Made by a program: the position numbers and the translations under genes. A DNA stretch of 37,604 bases from an uncultured Cytophagales bacterium. GTDB lineage: Bacteria > Bacteroidota > Bacteroidia > Cytophagales > 172606-1. Numbering within the stretch: the stretch's first letter is position 1; each line of letters starts with the position of its first letter. Shown in pieces: positions 15,966 through 24,936 of the stretch. The DNA lies in contig CADCTQ010000300.1 of the NCBI GenBank assembly GCA_902805615.1, forward strand, positions 1 through 37,604. Direction: 5' to 3'. A model generated the notes under the pieces. That model saw only the letters and a list, made by a program, of their open reading frames with translations, was not told the origin of the DNA and ran no database searches.

Positions 15966-18353
15966 ATGATCAGGAACTTTATCACCATTGCCCTCCGCAA
16001 CCTGCGCAAGGACAAATTTTACAGTGCCCTCAACCTGCTGGGGCTCACCATCGGCATCACGTGCAGCCTGCTGCTGCTGCTCTACATCACCGACGAGCTG
16101 AGCTACGACAAGTACCACAAAAAGGCCGACCAGATCTACCGCGTCGCTTCCTTCGCCCAGGAGCCCGACAAGCTCAACCGCTGGCCGTTCAGCGAGGCGC
16201 CCCTGGCCGCGGCCCTCAAGGCCGACTACCCGGTGGTGCAGAACTTCGTGCGCCTCTACCCCAACGGCCGCGTGGCGTTCCGGCAGGGCGAAAAGCGGTT
16301 TTACGAAGAACAAGTGTTCGTTGCAGACTCCACCATGTTCGACGTGTTCACGCACCAGTTCGTGGAGGGCGACGCCCGCACGGCCCTGGCGCGGCCCGGC
16401 AGCGTGGTGCTGACCCGCACCGTGGCCGAAAAGTTCTTCGGCAAGCGCAGCGCCCTCAACCAGCCGCTCCAGGTGTACGACACCACCTACCAGGTGACGG
16501 CCGTGATCGAAGACGTGCCCAAAAACTCCCACCTGCGCTTCAACGCCCTGCTCTCCAAGGGTCAGGGCGAACGGCAACAGGACGCCAACTGGGGCAACTT
16601 CGGAATCGCCACCTACATCGTGCTGCCCAAAGATTACGACCCCAAAAAGCTCGAAAGCAAGTTTCCGCAGGTGTACGACAAGTACCTCAAGCCGATCTTC
16701 GGGCGCATGAACATCAAGATTGACCACCAGTTGCAGCCCCTCACCAGCATTCACCTGCATTCCAAGCTGGAGTTCGAATCCAACGGCGACATCGGGTACG
16801 TGTACACGTTCATGGCCATTGCCGTGTTCATGCTCCTGATCGCCTCCATCAACTACATGAACCTGGCCACGGCCCGGTCGGCCAAGCGGGCCAAAGAAGT
16901 GGGGCTGCGCAAAGTGATGGGCTCGCTGCGCGGCCCGTTGATGGGGCAGTTCCTCACCGAGTCGGTGCTGATGACCCTGCTGGCCCTGGTGGCCAGCTTC
17001 GTGCTGGCGGCGGTGCTGCTGCCGTTCTTCAACGACGTGTCGGGCAAGGAAATCCGGTTCACCGAGTTGCTGCAACCGCAGTTCCTGCTGCTGGCCCTCG
17101 TGATCGTGGTGTTTACGGGCTTCGTGAGCGGCAGCTACCCGGCCTTCTACCTGTCGTCCTTCCAGCCGGCGGCCGTGCTCAAGGGTTCGTTTACCAGCCA
17201 GGGCGGCAACGCCCTCTTCCGCAAAACCCTGGTGGTGGCCCAGTTCGCCATTTCGCTGGTGATGCTCATCTGCACCTGGATCGTGTACGACCAGCTTAAC
17301 TACATGCGCAACAAGGACCTGGGTTACGACAAGGAACAGGTGCTGACCATCCGCTTCCCGGGAGAGCAGCCGCGGTCCAGCTACAGTTCACTCAAAAACC
17401 TGCTGCTGGCCAACCCGCAGGTGCGCCACGTGGCCTCGGCCAACGACCCCGTCAGCCAGATGGGCGGGCGGATCATTTTCACCGTCGAAACCAACGAGGG
17501 AATCAAGGAAATAGGCTTCAAGCCGGCCGTGGTGGATTACGACTACGTCAAGACGATGGGCATGAAGATCGTGCAGGGCCGCGACTTCTCCGACAAGATT
17601 CCGTCCGATACGGCCCTCAGCGTAATTGTGAACGAGACCACGGTGGCCCGCATGGGCTGGAAACAACCCCTGGGCAAGCGCATCCGTCCCGGCGGCCAGC
17701 CGACCGACGGCGGCGAGGCCCCGCCCATGGCAAAAGTGATCGGCGTGGTCAGGGACTTTCACCAGCAGTCGCTCTACAATCCCATTGAAGCCCTCGTCAT
17801 CCTGTGCCGCCCCGTCAACCAGGTGATCCACGTAAAGGTGTCGCCCCGCAACGTGGCCCAGACGCTGGCCTTCATCGAGCAGAAGTGGCGCCAGGTGTAC
17901 CCCGACCGGCTGTTCGAATACACCTTCCTCGACCAGGATTTTGAGTCGGCCTACGAGAACGACAAACAGCGGGGCCGCATCTTCACGGCGTTTGCCCTGC
18001 TCACCATCGTGATTGCCTGCCTGGGCCTGTTCGGCCTGGCTACGTTCACCACCGAGCAGCGGGTCAAGGAGATCGGCGTGCGCAAGGTGCTGGGGGCATC
18101 GGTGAGCAGCGTGGTGCTGCTGCTCTCGAAGGACTTCACCAAGCTGGTGCTGTTTTCGTTCCCGATCGCCATTCCGGTTGCCTACTTCTCGATGCGCAAG
18201 TGGCTGGAAAGCTTCGAATACAAGACCACGCTCCACCCTTCCATCTTCGTGACGGCCTGCCTGCTCACCCTGCTCATCTGCTGGGTCACGGTCATCTACC
18301 AGTCCCTCAAGGCGGCCCTGGCCAACCCGGTCAAGTCGCTGCGAAGTGAGTAG
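15966..18353 (+). CDS. MacB/FtsX-family ABC permease 5
   Basis: 795 residues starting 13 bp after the toastrack-like gene. N-terminus MIRNFITIALRNLRKDKFYS, first helix about 20-42, and the phrase YHKKADQIYRV opening the periplasmic domain. Coupling motif KRAKEVGLRKVMGS is near 308 and QRVKEIGVRKVLGA near 698; the second periplasmic domain has GVVRDFHQQSL near 593. The gene ends ANPVKSLRSE. The close coupling to an exported beta-repeat protein is not seen for the other permeases except, more loosely, permease 7. That makes this pair a plausible separate functional unit (inference). Confidence 0.93.
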   Translation: MIRNFITIALRNLRKDKFYSALNLLGLTIGITCSLLLLLYITDELSYDKYHKKADQIYRVASFAQEPDKLNRWPFSEAPLAAALKADYPVVQNFVRLYPNGRVAFRQGEKRFYEEQVFVADSTMFDVFTHQFVEGDARTALARPGSVVLTRTVAEKFFGKRSALNQPLQVYDTTYQVTAVIEDVPKNSHLRFNALLSKGQGERQQDANWGNFGIATYIVLPKDYDPKKLESKFPQVYDKYLKPIFGRMNIKIDHQLQPLTSIHLHSKLEFESNGDIGYVYTFMAIAVFMLLIASINYMNLATARSAKRAKEVGLRKVMGSLRGPLMGQFLTESVLMTLLALVASFVLAAVLLPFFNDVSGKEIRFTELLQPQFLLLALVIVVFTGFVSGSYPAFYLSSFQPAAVLKGSFTSQGGNALFRKTLVVAQFAISLVMLICTWIVYDQLNYMRNKDLGYDKEQVLTIRFPGEQPRSSYSSLKNLLLANPQVRHVASANDPVSQMGGRIIFTVETNEGIKEIGFKPAVVDYDYVKTMGMKIVQGRDFSDKIPSDTALSVIVNETTVARMGWKQPLGKRIRPGGQPTDGGEAPPMAKVIGVVRDFHQQSLYNPIEALVILCRPVNQVIHVKVSPRNVAQTLAFIEQKWRQVYPDRLFEYTFLDQDFESAYENDKQRGRIFTAFALLTIVIACLGLFGLATFTTEQRVKEIGVRKVLGASVSSVVLLLSKDFTKLVLFSFPIAIPVAYFSMRKWLESFEYKTTLHPSIFVTACLLTLLICWVTVIYQSLKAALANPVKSLRSE

Positions 18354-18499
18354 GTCTGAACCTTGATGTACTTGATGAAAGGATGAACATGATAGTCTGA
18401 ACCTTGATCTGCTTGATTTACTTGATGAACATGATCAGGATCGCGACGATTAAAATCATTTCTATCATTCCATCAAGCCAATCAAGGTTCTGACCATCC
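18354..18499. repeat. Permease-junction repeat with inverted arms
   Basis: Two direct copies of GTCTGAACCTTGAT are at 18354 and about 18395, followed by an inverted, imperfect copy (CATCAAGCCAATCAAGGTTC) ending near 18499. The first copy starts immediately after the permease 5 stop codon. Transcripts could fold into a long imperfect stem. No protein-coding potential is seen. Confidence 0.75.
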
Positions 18500-18617
18500 C
18501 CAGGACTGCTCAATACGAACCGATACCATTTCAACCACTTAACCAGCACCGGACCATCGGCAGGAATCGCAACGGCATTCCGGTCTCCCTTCCTCCCGTC
18601 TCCGGTCTCCTTTTCTT

Positions 18618-21044
18618 ATGTTGCGCAATTACTTCACCATCGCCGTGCGGAACCTGTTCAAGAACAAGGCGTACGCGGCCCTCAACGTAGTGGGACTTTC
18701 CGTGGCGTTCGGCACCGCCATCCTGCTGTTGCTCACTGCCGCCCACGAGTTTTCGTTCGACAACTTCCACGCGAACGGCGACCGGATCTACCGGCTGTAC
18801 TTCCAGTCGCAGCCGGGCGGCGTCGCGAGCAAAAGCACCGCCATGCCCGCCCCGCTCACGCCGGCCCTGGCCAAAGAGTTTCCGGAACTGGAATGGGTGG
18901 TGCGGCAGGCGGGCGGCAGTTGCCTCATCCGGTACGGCGACAAGGAACTGCCCCAATCCATCAAGTACGTTGACCCGGGCTTCTTCCGGATGTACACGCT
19001 GCCCTTCCGGCAGGGCAACCCCGGCGTGGCCCTGGGCGACCTGGGCGGCGTGGTGCTCAAGGAGAAGCTGGCCGCCCACCTGTTCGGGGCCGACAACCCG
19101 CTGGGCAAACAAGTGCAGGTCAAGGTCGGCGATGCGTGGAAAGCCTTTGCCGTGACGGGCGTCGTTACCGACTTTCCGCCCAACTCCAGCATCCACTACG
19201 CGGTGGTGATGCGCTTTGAGAACCACCCCGGCTACCAGCATGCCAAGGACGCCTGGGACAACGCCTTCCACGTGGTTTCCCTGCAATTGAAAGAGCACGC
19301 AAGCGCCCCGGTGTTCGAGCAGAAAATGCGGGCTTTCACCAAAAAATACCTCGCAGGCGCCCTCAGCAACCTCAAGCGCGACGGCGGCCGGCCCGACGAG
19401 CACGGCGACCTGATGAGCCTGCGGCTGCTGCCCCTGCGCGAACTGCACTTCAACGTGGAAGTAGGCGGTGACGACGTGGGTCCCGTCCGCAAGTCGTTTC
19501 CCTACCTGCTGCTTTCCATCAGCCTGTTCATCCTGCTCATTGCCGGCATCAACTTCGTGAACCTGTCGGTGGCCCGTTCGCTCACCCGGGCCCGGGAGGT
19601 GGGCATGCGCAAGGCGCTGGGCGCGGCCAAGCACCAGATCATTGCCCAGTTCTGGGGCGAAGCCTTCCTCATCCTGCTGCTGGCCCTGGTGCTGGGGAGC
19701 GGGGCGGCCTACCTGCTGCTGCCCGAGTACAAGGCCACGTTCGGCTTTTCGCTGCCCCTCTCCCTGCTGGGCGAGCCCGCGGTGATTGCCTTGCTGGCGG
19801 CCGGCTTCCTGCTCATCACGCTCCTGGCCGGCGGCTACCCGGCGTGGCTGATGACCCGCTTCCGGACGGTGCTGGTGCTGAAGGGCAAAGTGAGTGCGGG
19901 CGGCCGCAACACGCTGCGCAACGTGCTGGTGACGGTGCAGTTCGCCATCTCCACGCTGCTGATCGCCTGCACCCTGGTGGCCTGGCAGCAGATCGGCTAC
20001 CTGCGCGACAAACCCCTGGGCTTCAACGAGCACCAGGTCATCAGCATTCCCGTGGGCAACGAACTGACCGGCGACCAGGCCCTGCGGCGCATGCGCAACC
20101 AGTTGGCCCAGCGGCCCGAGGTGCTGAGCGTGACCGGCGCCGCCCGCAACCTGGGCCTGGGCCTCGACGGCTCGGAAACCAGTTCGGTGCGGGGCTTTGA
20201 GCACCGCGGCCACGAAGTACGGTCGCAGTGGATGCGCGTGGATTACGACTACCTGCAAACCCTCAACATCCGGCTGCTCGCCGGCCGCGACTTTTCCCGC
20301 ACCCACCCTACCGATTCCACCCGGAGCGTGATCATCAACGAGGCCATGGCCAGACACCTGGGCGACAAAGAGCCGGTCGGCACCCTGCTGAACGTGGATG
20401 ACGGCGAGCCGCCCATGCAGGTAATCGGCGTGGTGGAAGACTTTCACTTCAAATCGCTGCACAGCAAGATCGAACCGCTCACGCTGGTGCTGGACCGCGA
20501 ATGGCCGGTGCACTACCTCCTGGTGAAAGTACGGCCCGACCGCCTGCCTGCCAGCATGGAGGTGCTCCGGAAGGCGTGGGCCGTCACGGCGCCCAAATCC
20601 GAGTTCCTGGCCTCGTTCCTCGACGAAAACACGAGCCGCCAGTACCACGACGAGGAGCGGCTGTCGCGGATTTTCATCACGGCGGCCGGGCTTGCCATCC
20701 TCATCTCCTGCCTGGGCCTGTTTGCCATGGCCGTGCTGGTGATGGCGCAGCGCACCAAAGAGATCGGCATCCGCAAGGTGCTGGGCGCGTCGGTAGGTCA
20801 CCTGGTGGGGCTGCTCTCCCGGGATTTCATCGTGCTGGTGACCGTGGCCATCCTGCTGGCGACGCCGGCCGCCTGGTACTTCATGAGCCGCTGGCTGCAG
20901 GAGTTTGAGTACCGCATTTCGCTCAGCGGCTGGGTGCTGGCCCTGGCCGGCCTCATTGCCGTGGGCGTGGCCCTGCTGACGGTGAGCTTCCAGGCCCTCA
21001 AAGCCGCCCTCGCCAACCCGGTTGACTCGCTGAGGAGTGAGTAG
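18618..21044 (+). CDS. MacB/FtsX-family ABC permease 6
   Basis: 808 residues, the longest of the eight. N-terminus MLRNYFTIAVRNLFKNKAYA, then VVGLSVAFGTAILLLLTAAHE as the first helix and NFHANGDRIYRL at the start of the periplasmic domain. Coupling motif TRAREVGMRKALGA is near 323 and QRTKEIGIRKVLGA near 711, with GVVEDFHFKSL near 604. It ends ANPVDSLRSE. The leader immediately before the ATG is a pyrimidine-rich GGTCTCC/CCCGTCTCC repeat. No frameshift or lost motif is seen. The gene is bracketed by two repeat blocks and so is more likely to have its own promoter than to be read only from upstream. Confidence 0.93.
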   Translation: MLRNYFTIAVRNLFKNKAYAALNVVGLSVAFGTAILLLLTAAHEFSFDNFHANGDRIYRLYFQSQPGGVASKSTAMPAPLTPALAKEFPELEWVVRQAGGSCLIRYGDKELPQSIKYVDPGFFRMYTLPFRQGNPGVALGDLGGVVLKEKLAAHLFGADNPLGKQVQVKVGDAWKAFAVTGVVTDFPPNSSIHYAVVMRFENHPGYQHAKDAWDNAFHVVSLQLKEHASAPVFEQKMRAFTKKYLAGALSNLKRDGGRPDEHGDLMSLRLLPLRELHFNVEVGGDDVGPVRKSFPYLLLSISLFILLIAGINFVNLSVARSLTRAREVGMRKALGAAKHQIIAQFWGEAFLILLLALVLGSGAAYLLLPEYKATFGFSLPLSLLGEPAVIALLAAGFLLITLLAGGYPAWLMTRFRTVLVLKGKVSAGGRNTLRNVLVTVQFAISTLLIACTLVAWQQIGYLRDKPLGFNEHQVISIPVGNELTGDQALRRMRNQLAQRPEVLSVTGAARNLGLGLDGSETSSVRGFEHRGHEVRSQWMRVDYDYLQTLNIRLLAGRDFSRTHPTDSTRSVIINEAMARHLGDKEPVGTLLNVDDGEPPMQVIGVVEDFHFKSLHSKIEPLTLVLDREWPVHYLLVKVRPDRLPASMEVLRKAWAVTAPKSEFLASFLDENTSRQYHDEERLSRIFITAAGLAILISCLGLFAMAVLVMAQRTKEIGIRKVLGASVGHLVGLLSRDFIVLVTVAILLATPAAWYFMSRWLQEFEYRISLSGWVLALAGLIAVGVALLTVSFQALKAALANPVDSLRSE

Positions 21045-21267
21045 GTCTGAACCTTGATTTGCCTGATGGTCTGAACCTTGATGTGCCTGATGAAATGATG
21101 AACATGATGGTCTGAACCTCGACGTACCCGATGGAATAATAACCTTAATGTTAGTTGCCGCCATCGCAATCATGTTCATCATTTCATCAGGCACATCAAG
21201 GTTCAGACCGCATCAAGGTTCATACCATCCTGTTCATCATTTCATCAGGCACATCAAGGTTCAGACT
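21045..21267. repeat. Permease-junction repeat with a perfect 40-bp inverted repeat
   Basis: The 40 bases at 21069-21108 (starting GTCTGAACCTTGATGTGCCT) are exactly the reverse complement of 21169-21208. A shorter direct copy starts at 21045, and a further inverted copy of about 36 bases ends at 21266. The outermost copy ends 3 bases before the start codon of permease 7. The arms are separated by 60 bp of related but degenerate sequence. Confidence 0.92.
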
Positions 21268-21269
21268 GT

Positions 21270-23663
21270 ATGATCCACAACTACCTGCTTACCCTGCTCC
21301 GGAACGTGCGGAAGCGCCGGTTTTACGCGTTGCTCAACGTGGGCGGCCTTTCCATCGGGCTTACCGTCTGCCTGCTGATCGCCCTGTACGTGCGGAATGA
21401 ATTCCGCTACGACGCCCACCACCAGAAAGGCAGCCGCGTGGTGCTGCTCCAGCAGTTCGAGGGCGGCGCTGCCAGCGGGGCCGCGTTTGCCCCGGCCCTC
21501 AAAGCCCGCCTGTCGGGCGTGGAAGACGCCACCCGGCTGGTCCCCGTCACCGCCCTGCTCACGCACGGCCCGGTGTCGTACTACGAACCCCGGTTCTACT
21601 TTGCCGACAGTTCCGTGTTCAACGTGCTGACCGTGCCGCTGGTCGCCGGCAACCCGGCCCAGGCCCTCTCCACGCCGTACGGGCTGGTGCTTTCCGAAAA
21701 GATGGCCCGCAAGTACTTCGGCCGCCAGAACCCCATCGGCAAAGTGGTGCAGTTCGGGGAAGGCAACCCCCTCTACGTGACCGGCGTGATGCGCGACTGG
21801 CCCGAAGACGCCCACGTGACCGCCGATTTTCTCTGCCACTTCGGAAGCGCCGAACAACTTTTGGGCAAGTCGGCCGACGTGACCACGTACTGGGGCGGCT
21901 CGTCGCTGACCTACCTGCTGCTGACGGCGGCCACCCGTCTCGCCGACGTGCAGGCCCAACTGCCCGGCTTCGCCAAAAGCACCGGCGACCCCAACGCCGG
22001 CGTCTGGAAGCTATCCCTGCTGCCGCTCCGCGACATCTACCTGCGTTACCAGCTCGACGGCCGCGTGAAGGCGCCGGACGCCGTGCAGTACGTCTACCTG
22101 TTTTCGGCCGTGGCCGCCTTCATCCTGGTGCTGGCCTGTTTCAACTACATCAACCTGGCTTCGGCCCGGGCCGCCACGCGGGCCCGGGAAGTAGGCGTCC
22201 GCAAAGCCCTGGGAGCCAGCCGGGCGCAGCTCGTGGGGCAGTTCCTGGGCGAATCGGCAGTATTCACGGTCCTGGCCTTCTCGCTGGCCGTGGGGATGGC
22301 CCACCTGTCGCTGCCCGCCTTCAACCGCCTGGCCGGCGTGCAACTTTCACTGGACGGCCTGTTTTCGCCGGCCGTGATTGCCGCCACGGCCGCGGGGCTG
22401 GTGCTGCTCACGCTGGTTACGGGCGGCTACCCGGCGCTGGTGCTGTCGGCGTTCCGGCCGGTGACGGTGCTCAAAAACCTGCTGCCGCGGGGGGCGGGCA
22501 ACGCTTCGTTCCGGCAGGTGCTGGTGGTGGTGCAGTTCAGCGTGTCGGTCACCATGATCGTGGCTACGCTGGTGGTGCTCAACCAGCTCGATTACATCCA
22601 GCACAAAGACCTGGGGTACCGGCAGGAACAGGTGCTGACCCTCTCGTTCGGGGGCGACGTGCCGGCCGCGCAGAAAGAACGGTTCCGGCGGGAAGTGTCG
22701 GCCCTTGCTTCCGTGCAAGCCTCCTCCCTGTCGAGCCGCCTGCCTGGCGTCGGCGGCTTGGGCCAGGAAAAGCTCCTCGAAGAACTCGTGCCGCCCGGTG
22801 AACCCGCCGGGGGCATGCAGCACCTCTACGCCGACGCCCACTTTCTCCGCACGTTCGGCATCCGGCTGGTGGCCGGCCGCAACCTCGACCCGGACCGCCC
22901 CTCCGACGCGCAGGCTTTCCTCATCAACCGGGCGGCCCTGGAGTTTTTGCGCTGGAAAAGCATCGAGGGCAAAACCCTGGGCTACTACACCTGGCAGTAC
23001 GGTCCCGACGGCCGTTACCAGGCCGTGCCCCGGCGCGGCGCGGTGGTGGGCGTGATCGAAGACTACCACCAGGCCGACCTCAAGAGCCGCATCGCCCCGC
23101 TGATGATTACCCTCGACCCGGGCTGGGCGTCGCAACTGGCCGTGAAGATTGCTCCCGGGACGGTGCCCCCGTCGGTAGCCGCCATCGAAGCCAAGTGGAA
23201 AAGCCTGTTTCCCGGCAAGCCCTTCGTGTACGGGTTCATGGACGAGGCCTTTGAACGGACTTACCGCAACGAAATCCGGACGGGGCAGGTGCTGGGCCTG
23301 TTTGCGGCCCTGGCGATCCTGATCTCCTGCCTGGGACTGCTGGGCCTGGCGGCGTTCACGGCCGAACAGCGCACCAAGGAAATCGGCATCCGCAAGGTGC
23401 TGGGCGCCCATGTGGGCGGCATCGTGGCCCTGTTGTCGCGGGACTTCCTGCGGCCCGTCGCCGTGGGCCTGGTGGTGGCCCTGCCCCTGGCGGCCTACCT
23501 GATGCACAAGTGGCTGGCAAACTTCGCCTACCGCGTGCCCCTGCAACCGGGCACCTTTGCCCTGGCCGGCGCCGGGGCCCTGCTCATCGCCCTGCTCACG
23601 GTGAGCCTCCAGGCCGCCAAAGCCGCCGGGGCCGACCCGGTGAAATCGTTGCGCGCTGAGTAG
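21270..23663 (+). CDS. MacB/FtsX-family ABC permease 7
   Basis: 797 residues. N-terminus MIHNYLLTLLRNVRKRRFYALLNVGGLSIG; the periplasmic domain begins DAHHQKGSRVVLLQQF, unlike the IYRV phrase of most others. Coupling motif TRAREVGVRKALGA is near 304 and QRTKEIGIRKVLGA near 700; the conserved DFH motif is GVIEDYH (594-600). It ends ADPVKSLRAE. The ATG at 21270 lies only 3 bp behind the end of a repeat copy, so the leader is made of repeat sequence and has no Shine-Dalgarno. It is followed, after another repeat block, by an exported GIN-type protein. Confidence 0.92.
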   Translation: MIHNYLLTLLRNVRKRRFYALLNVGGLSIGLTVCLLIALYVRNEFRYDAHHQKGSRVVLLQQFEGGAASGAAFAPALKARLSGVEDATRLVPVTALLTHGPVSYYEPRFYFADSSVFNVLTVPLVAGNPAQALSTPYGLVLSEKMARKYFGRQNPIGKVVQFGEGNPLYVTGVMRDWPEDAHVTADFLCHFGSAEQLLGKSADVTTYWGGSSLTYLLLTAATRLADVQAQLPGFAKSTGDPNAGVWKLSLLPLRDIYLRYQLDGRVKAPDAVQYVYLFSAVAAFILVLACFNYINLASARAATRAREVGVRKALGASRAQLVGQFLGESAVFTVLAFSLAVGMAHLSLPAFNRLAGVQLSLDGLFSPAVIAATAAGLVLLTLVTGGYPALVLSAFRPVTVLKNLLPRGAGNASFRQVLVVVQFSVSVTMIVATLVVLNQLDYIQHKDLGYRQEQVLTLSFGGDVPAAQKERFRREVSALASVQASSLSSRLPGVGGLGQEKLLEELVPPGEPAGGMQHLYADAHFLRTFGIRLVAGRNLDPDRPSDAQAFLINRAALEFLRWKSIEGKTLGYYTWQYGPDGRYQAVPRRGAVVGVIEDYHQADLKSRIAPLMITLDPGWASQLAVKIAPGTVPPSVAAIEAKWKSLFPGKPFVYGFMDEAFERTYRNEIRTGQVLGLFAALAILISCLGLLGLAAFTAEQRTKEIGIRKVLGAHVGGIVALLSRDFLRPVAVGLVVALPLAAYLMHKWLANFAYRVPLQPGTFALAGAGALLIALLTVSLQAAKAAGADPVKSLRAE

Positions 23664-23810
23664 ATGGTCTGAACCATGATTTACTCGATGAAATGATGAA
23701 CTCGATTGCGATGGCGGCGATCAACATCATGGTTACCCTTTCATCAAGTAAATCATGGTTCAGACCATCAGGGCTATCCTTTCATCAGGCGAATCATGGT
23801 TCAGACCATC
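23663..23810. repeat. Permease-junction repeat with 31-bp near-perfect inverted arms
   Basis: The arm at 23663-23693 (starting GATGGTCTGAACCATGATTT) is the reverse complement of 23739-23769 with one mismatch. A third, inverted copy runs from about 23776 to 23806. The first base overlaps the last base of the permease 7 stop codon. The core here is GTCTGAACCATGAT, a variant of the CCTTGAT form after permeases 5 and 6. Confidence 0.88.
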
Positions 23811-23938
23811 CACCGCAAAAATAATTGCGGAATTTGTTGCGTCACGAGCAACTCGGCGCGGGGCAGTTGCATCTGGTGGTTACGGAATCTCTCCCGTCTC
23901 ATGTCTCACTTCTCCCACCTATTTTAAACCACTTCCCT

Positions 23939-24694
23939 ATGAAACTGTCCGCCCTGCTTGCCGGTGCCGCCCTGGGGGTTGCGGCCCTCACTTCGCCCCT
24001 CCGCGCCCAGACCCTGGCCGGCGACCTGCCCCGGTTCGACCGGGTGGCCGTCAGCCCGCTGATTACCCTGGTGCTCGAACCGGGGGACCAGGAACGGGTG
24101 CGGCTCGAATACAGCGGCGTGGACCCCGAAAAGATCAATTACCAGGTGCACGGCAGGACGCTGCGCATCTACCTCGACGACGCCCGCTACGCCGTCCCGG
24201 AACGCAAGTACTCGCGCGACGGCCACGAATACCACCGCCCGGTGTACGACCGGAGTGTGCGCGTAACGGCCTACGTCACCTACAAGCAGTTGCGGAGCAT
24301 CGAGAAGCGGGGCGAGGAAAACGTGACCTGCAAGGGCGCCCTGAACGCCAACCGGTTCACCGTGCGGCTCTTCGGGGAGATTGACGCCGACCTCCAAAGC
24401 GTCACCGCCCGCCGGTTCAAGGCCGCCCTGTTCGGCGAAAATTCCCTGCGCATTGCGTCGGGCAGCGCGGCGCGGCAACGGTTCCGGTCGTTCGGCGAAA
24501 ACACCGTGGACACCCGCAACGTGGCCGGCCGGATCACTTCCACGAGCACCTTCGGCGACAGCCATCTGCGGCTCAACGCGTCCGACGAGATGCGCGTGAC
24601 CACCTTCGGCGAGTCGGACGTGCGTTTCAGCGGCGGCGGCCAGCTCTCCCGGCGCCTCGTGTTCGGCGAGGCTTCCATCGGGAAAATAGATTGA
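23939..24694 (+). CDS. Exported GIN-domain (DUF2807-like) protein
   Basis: 251 residues. MKLSALLAGAALGVAALTSPLRAQ is a clear signal peptide, so the protein is exported. The start of the mature part, FDRVAVSPLITLVLEPGDQERVRLEYSGVDPEKINYQV, is the usual opening of GIN/DUF2807 proteins (a self-like value followed by charged strands), then NRFTVRLFGEIDADL and a series of repeats with FGE or FGD at the turns (ALFGENSL, SFGENTV, TFGDSHL, TFGESDV, FGEASI). This is a right-handed beta-solenoid pattern. ATG 23939 is chosen because it directly precedes the signal peptide; the frame is open upstream into repeats. GIN proteins are common in Bacteroidota and have no firmly known role. It may be envelope-associated and linked to the transporter array only by position. 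Confidence 0.85.
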   Translation: MKLSALLAGAALGVAALTSPLRAQTLAGDLPRFDRVAVSPLITLVLEPGDQERVRLEYSGVDPEKINYQVHGRTLRIYLDDARYAVPERKYSRDGHEYHRPVYDRSVRVTAYVTYKQLRSIEKRGEENVTCKGALNANRFTVRLFGEIDADLQSVTARRFKAALFGENSLRIASGSAARQRFRSFGENTVDTRNVAGRITSTSTFGDSHLRLNASDEMRVTTFGESDVRFSGGGQLSRRLVFGEASIGKID

Positions 24695-24936
24695 CCGCCC
24701 CGCCCGTCGCCGCAAGAAAATATTGTCAGCTCTCCAGTAACCTTCCCGGCGAACCGCAGTTTCCCGGGAAAGTTTTCTTTGTGAGGAATAAAATTTACCA
24801 CGAAGACAGGGGGAAAAGGAGCGAGAAGTGAGGAGCGAGGCGTGAGAAGAGAAGACGCAACGCGCCAAGGAGTACGCGTATTGCTTTGCGCCCTTTGCGC
24901 TCCTCCTTTGCGCCTTTGCGTGAAATTCCTTTTTGC

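Noticed and set aside
18531-21194. Long minus-strand open frame (about 890 codons) across permease 6
   Set aside because: Shadow of the permease in a GC-rich genome; composition (HQQQEE, GHA repeats) is not protein-like. Similar shadows lie over permeases 1-5, 7 and 8 and the adaptor gene and were dropped for the same reason.
21045-23810. The long inverted repeats as ends of an insertion sequence carrying permease 7
   Set aside because: No transposase is present, the gene between them is an ordinary member of the array, and the arms pair locally within each junction rather than across the gene. A composite mobile unit cannot be excluded but is not supported.
24840-24936. TTTGCGCC/TTTGCGC short repeats near 24890-24920 as a regulatory element
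   Set aside because: They are a few irregular copies of a short string that is common as dispersed filler in Bacteroidota intergenic DNA; no consistent spacing or partner was seen.
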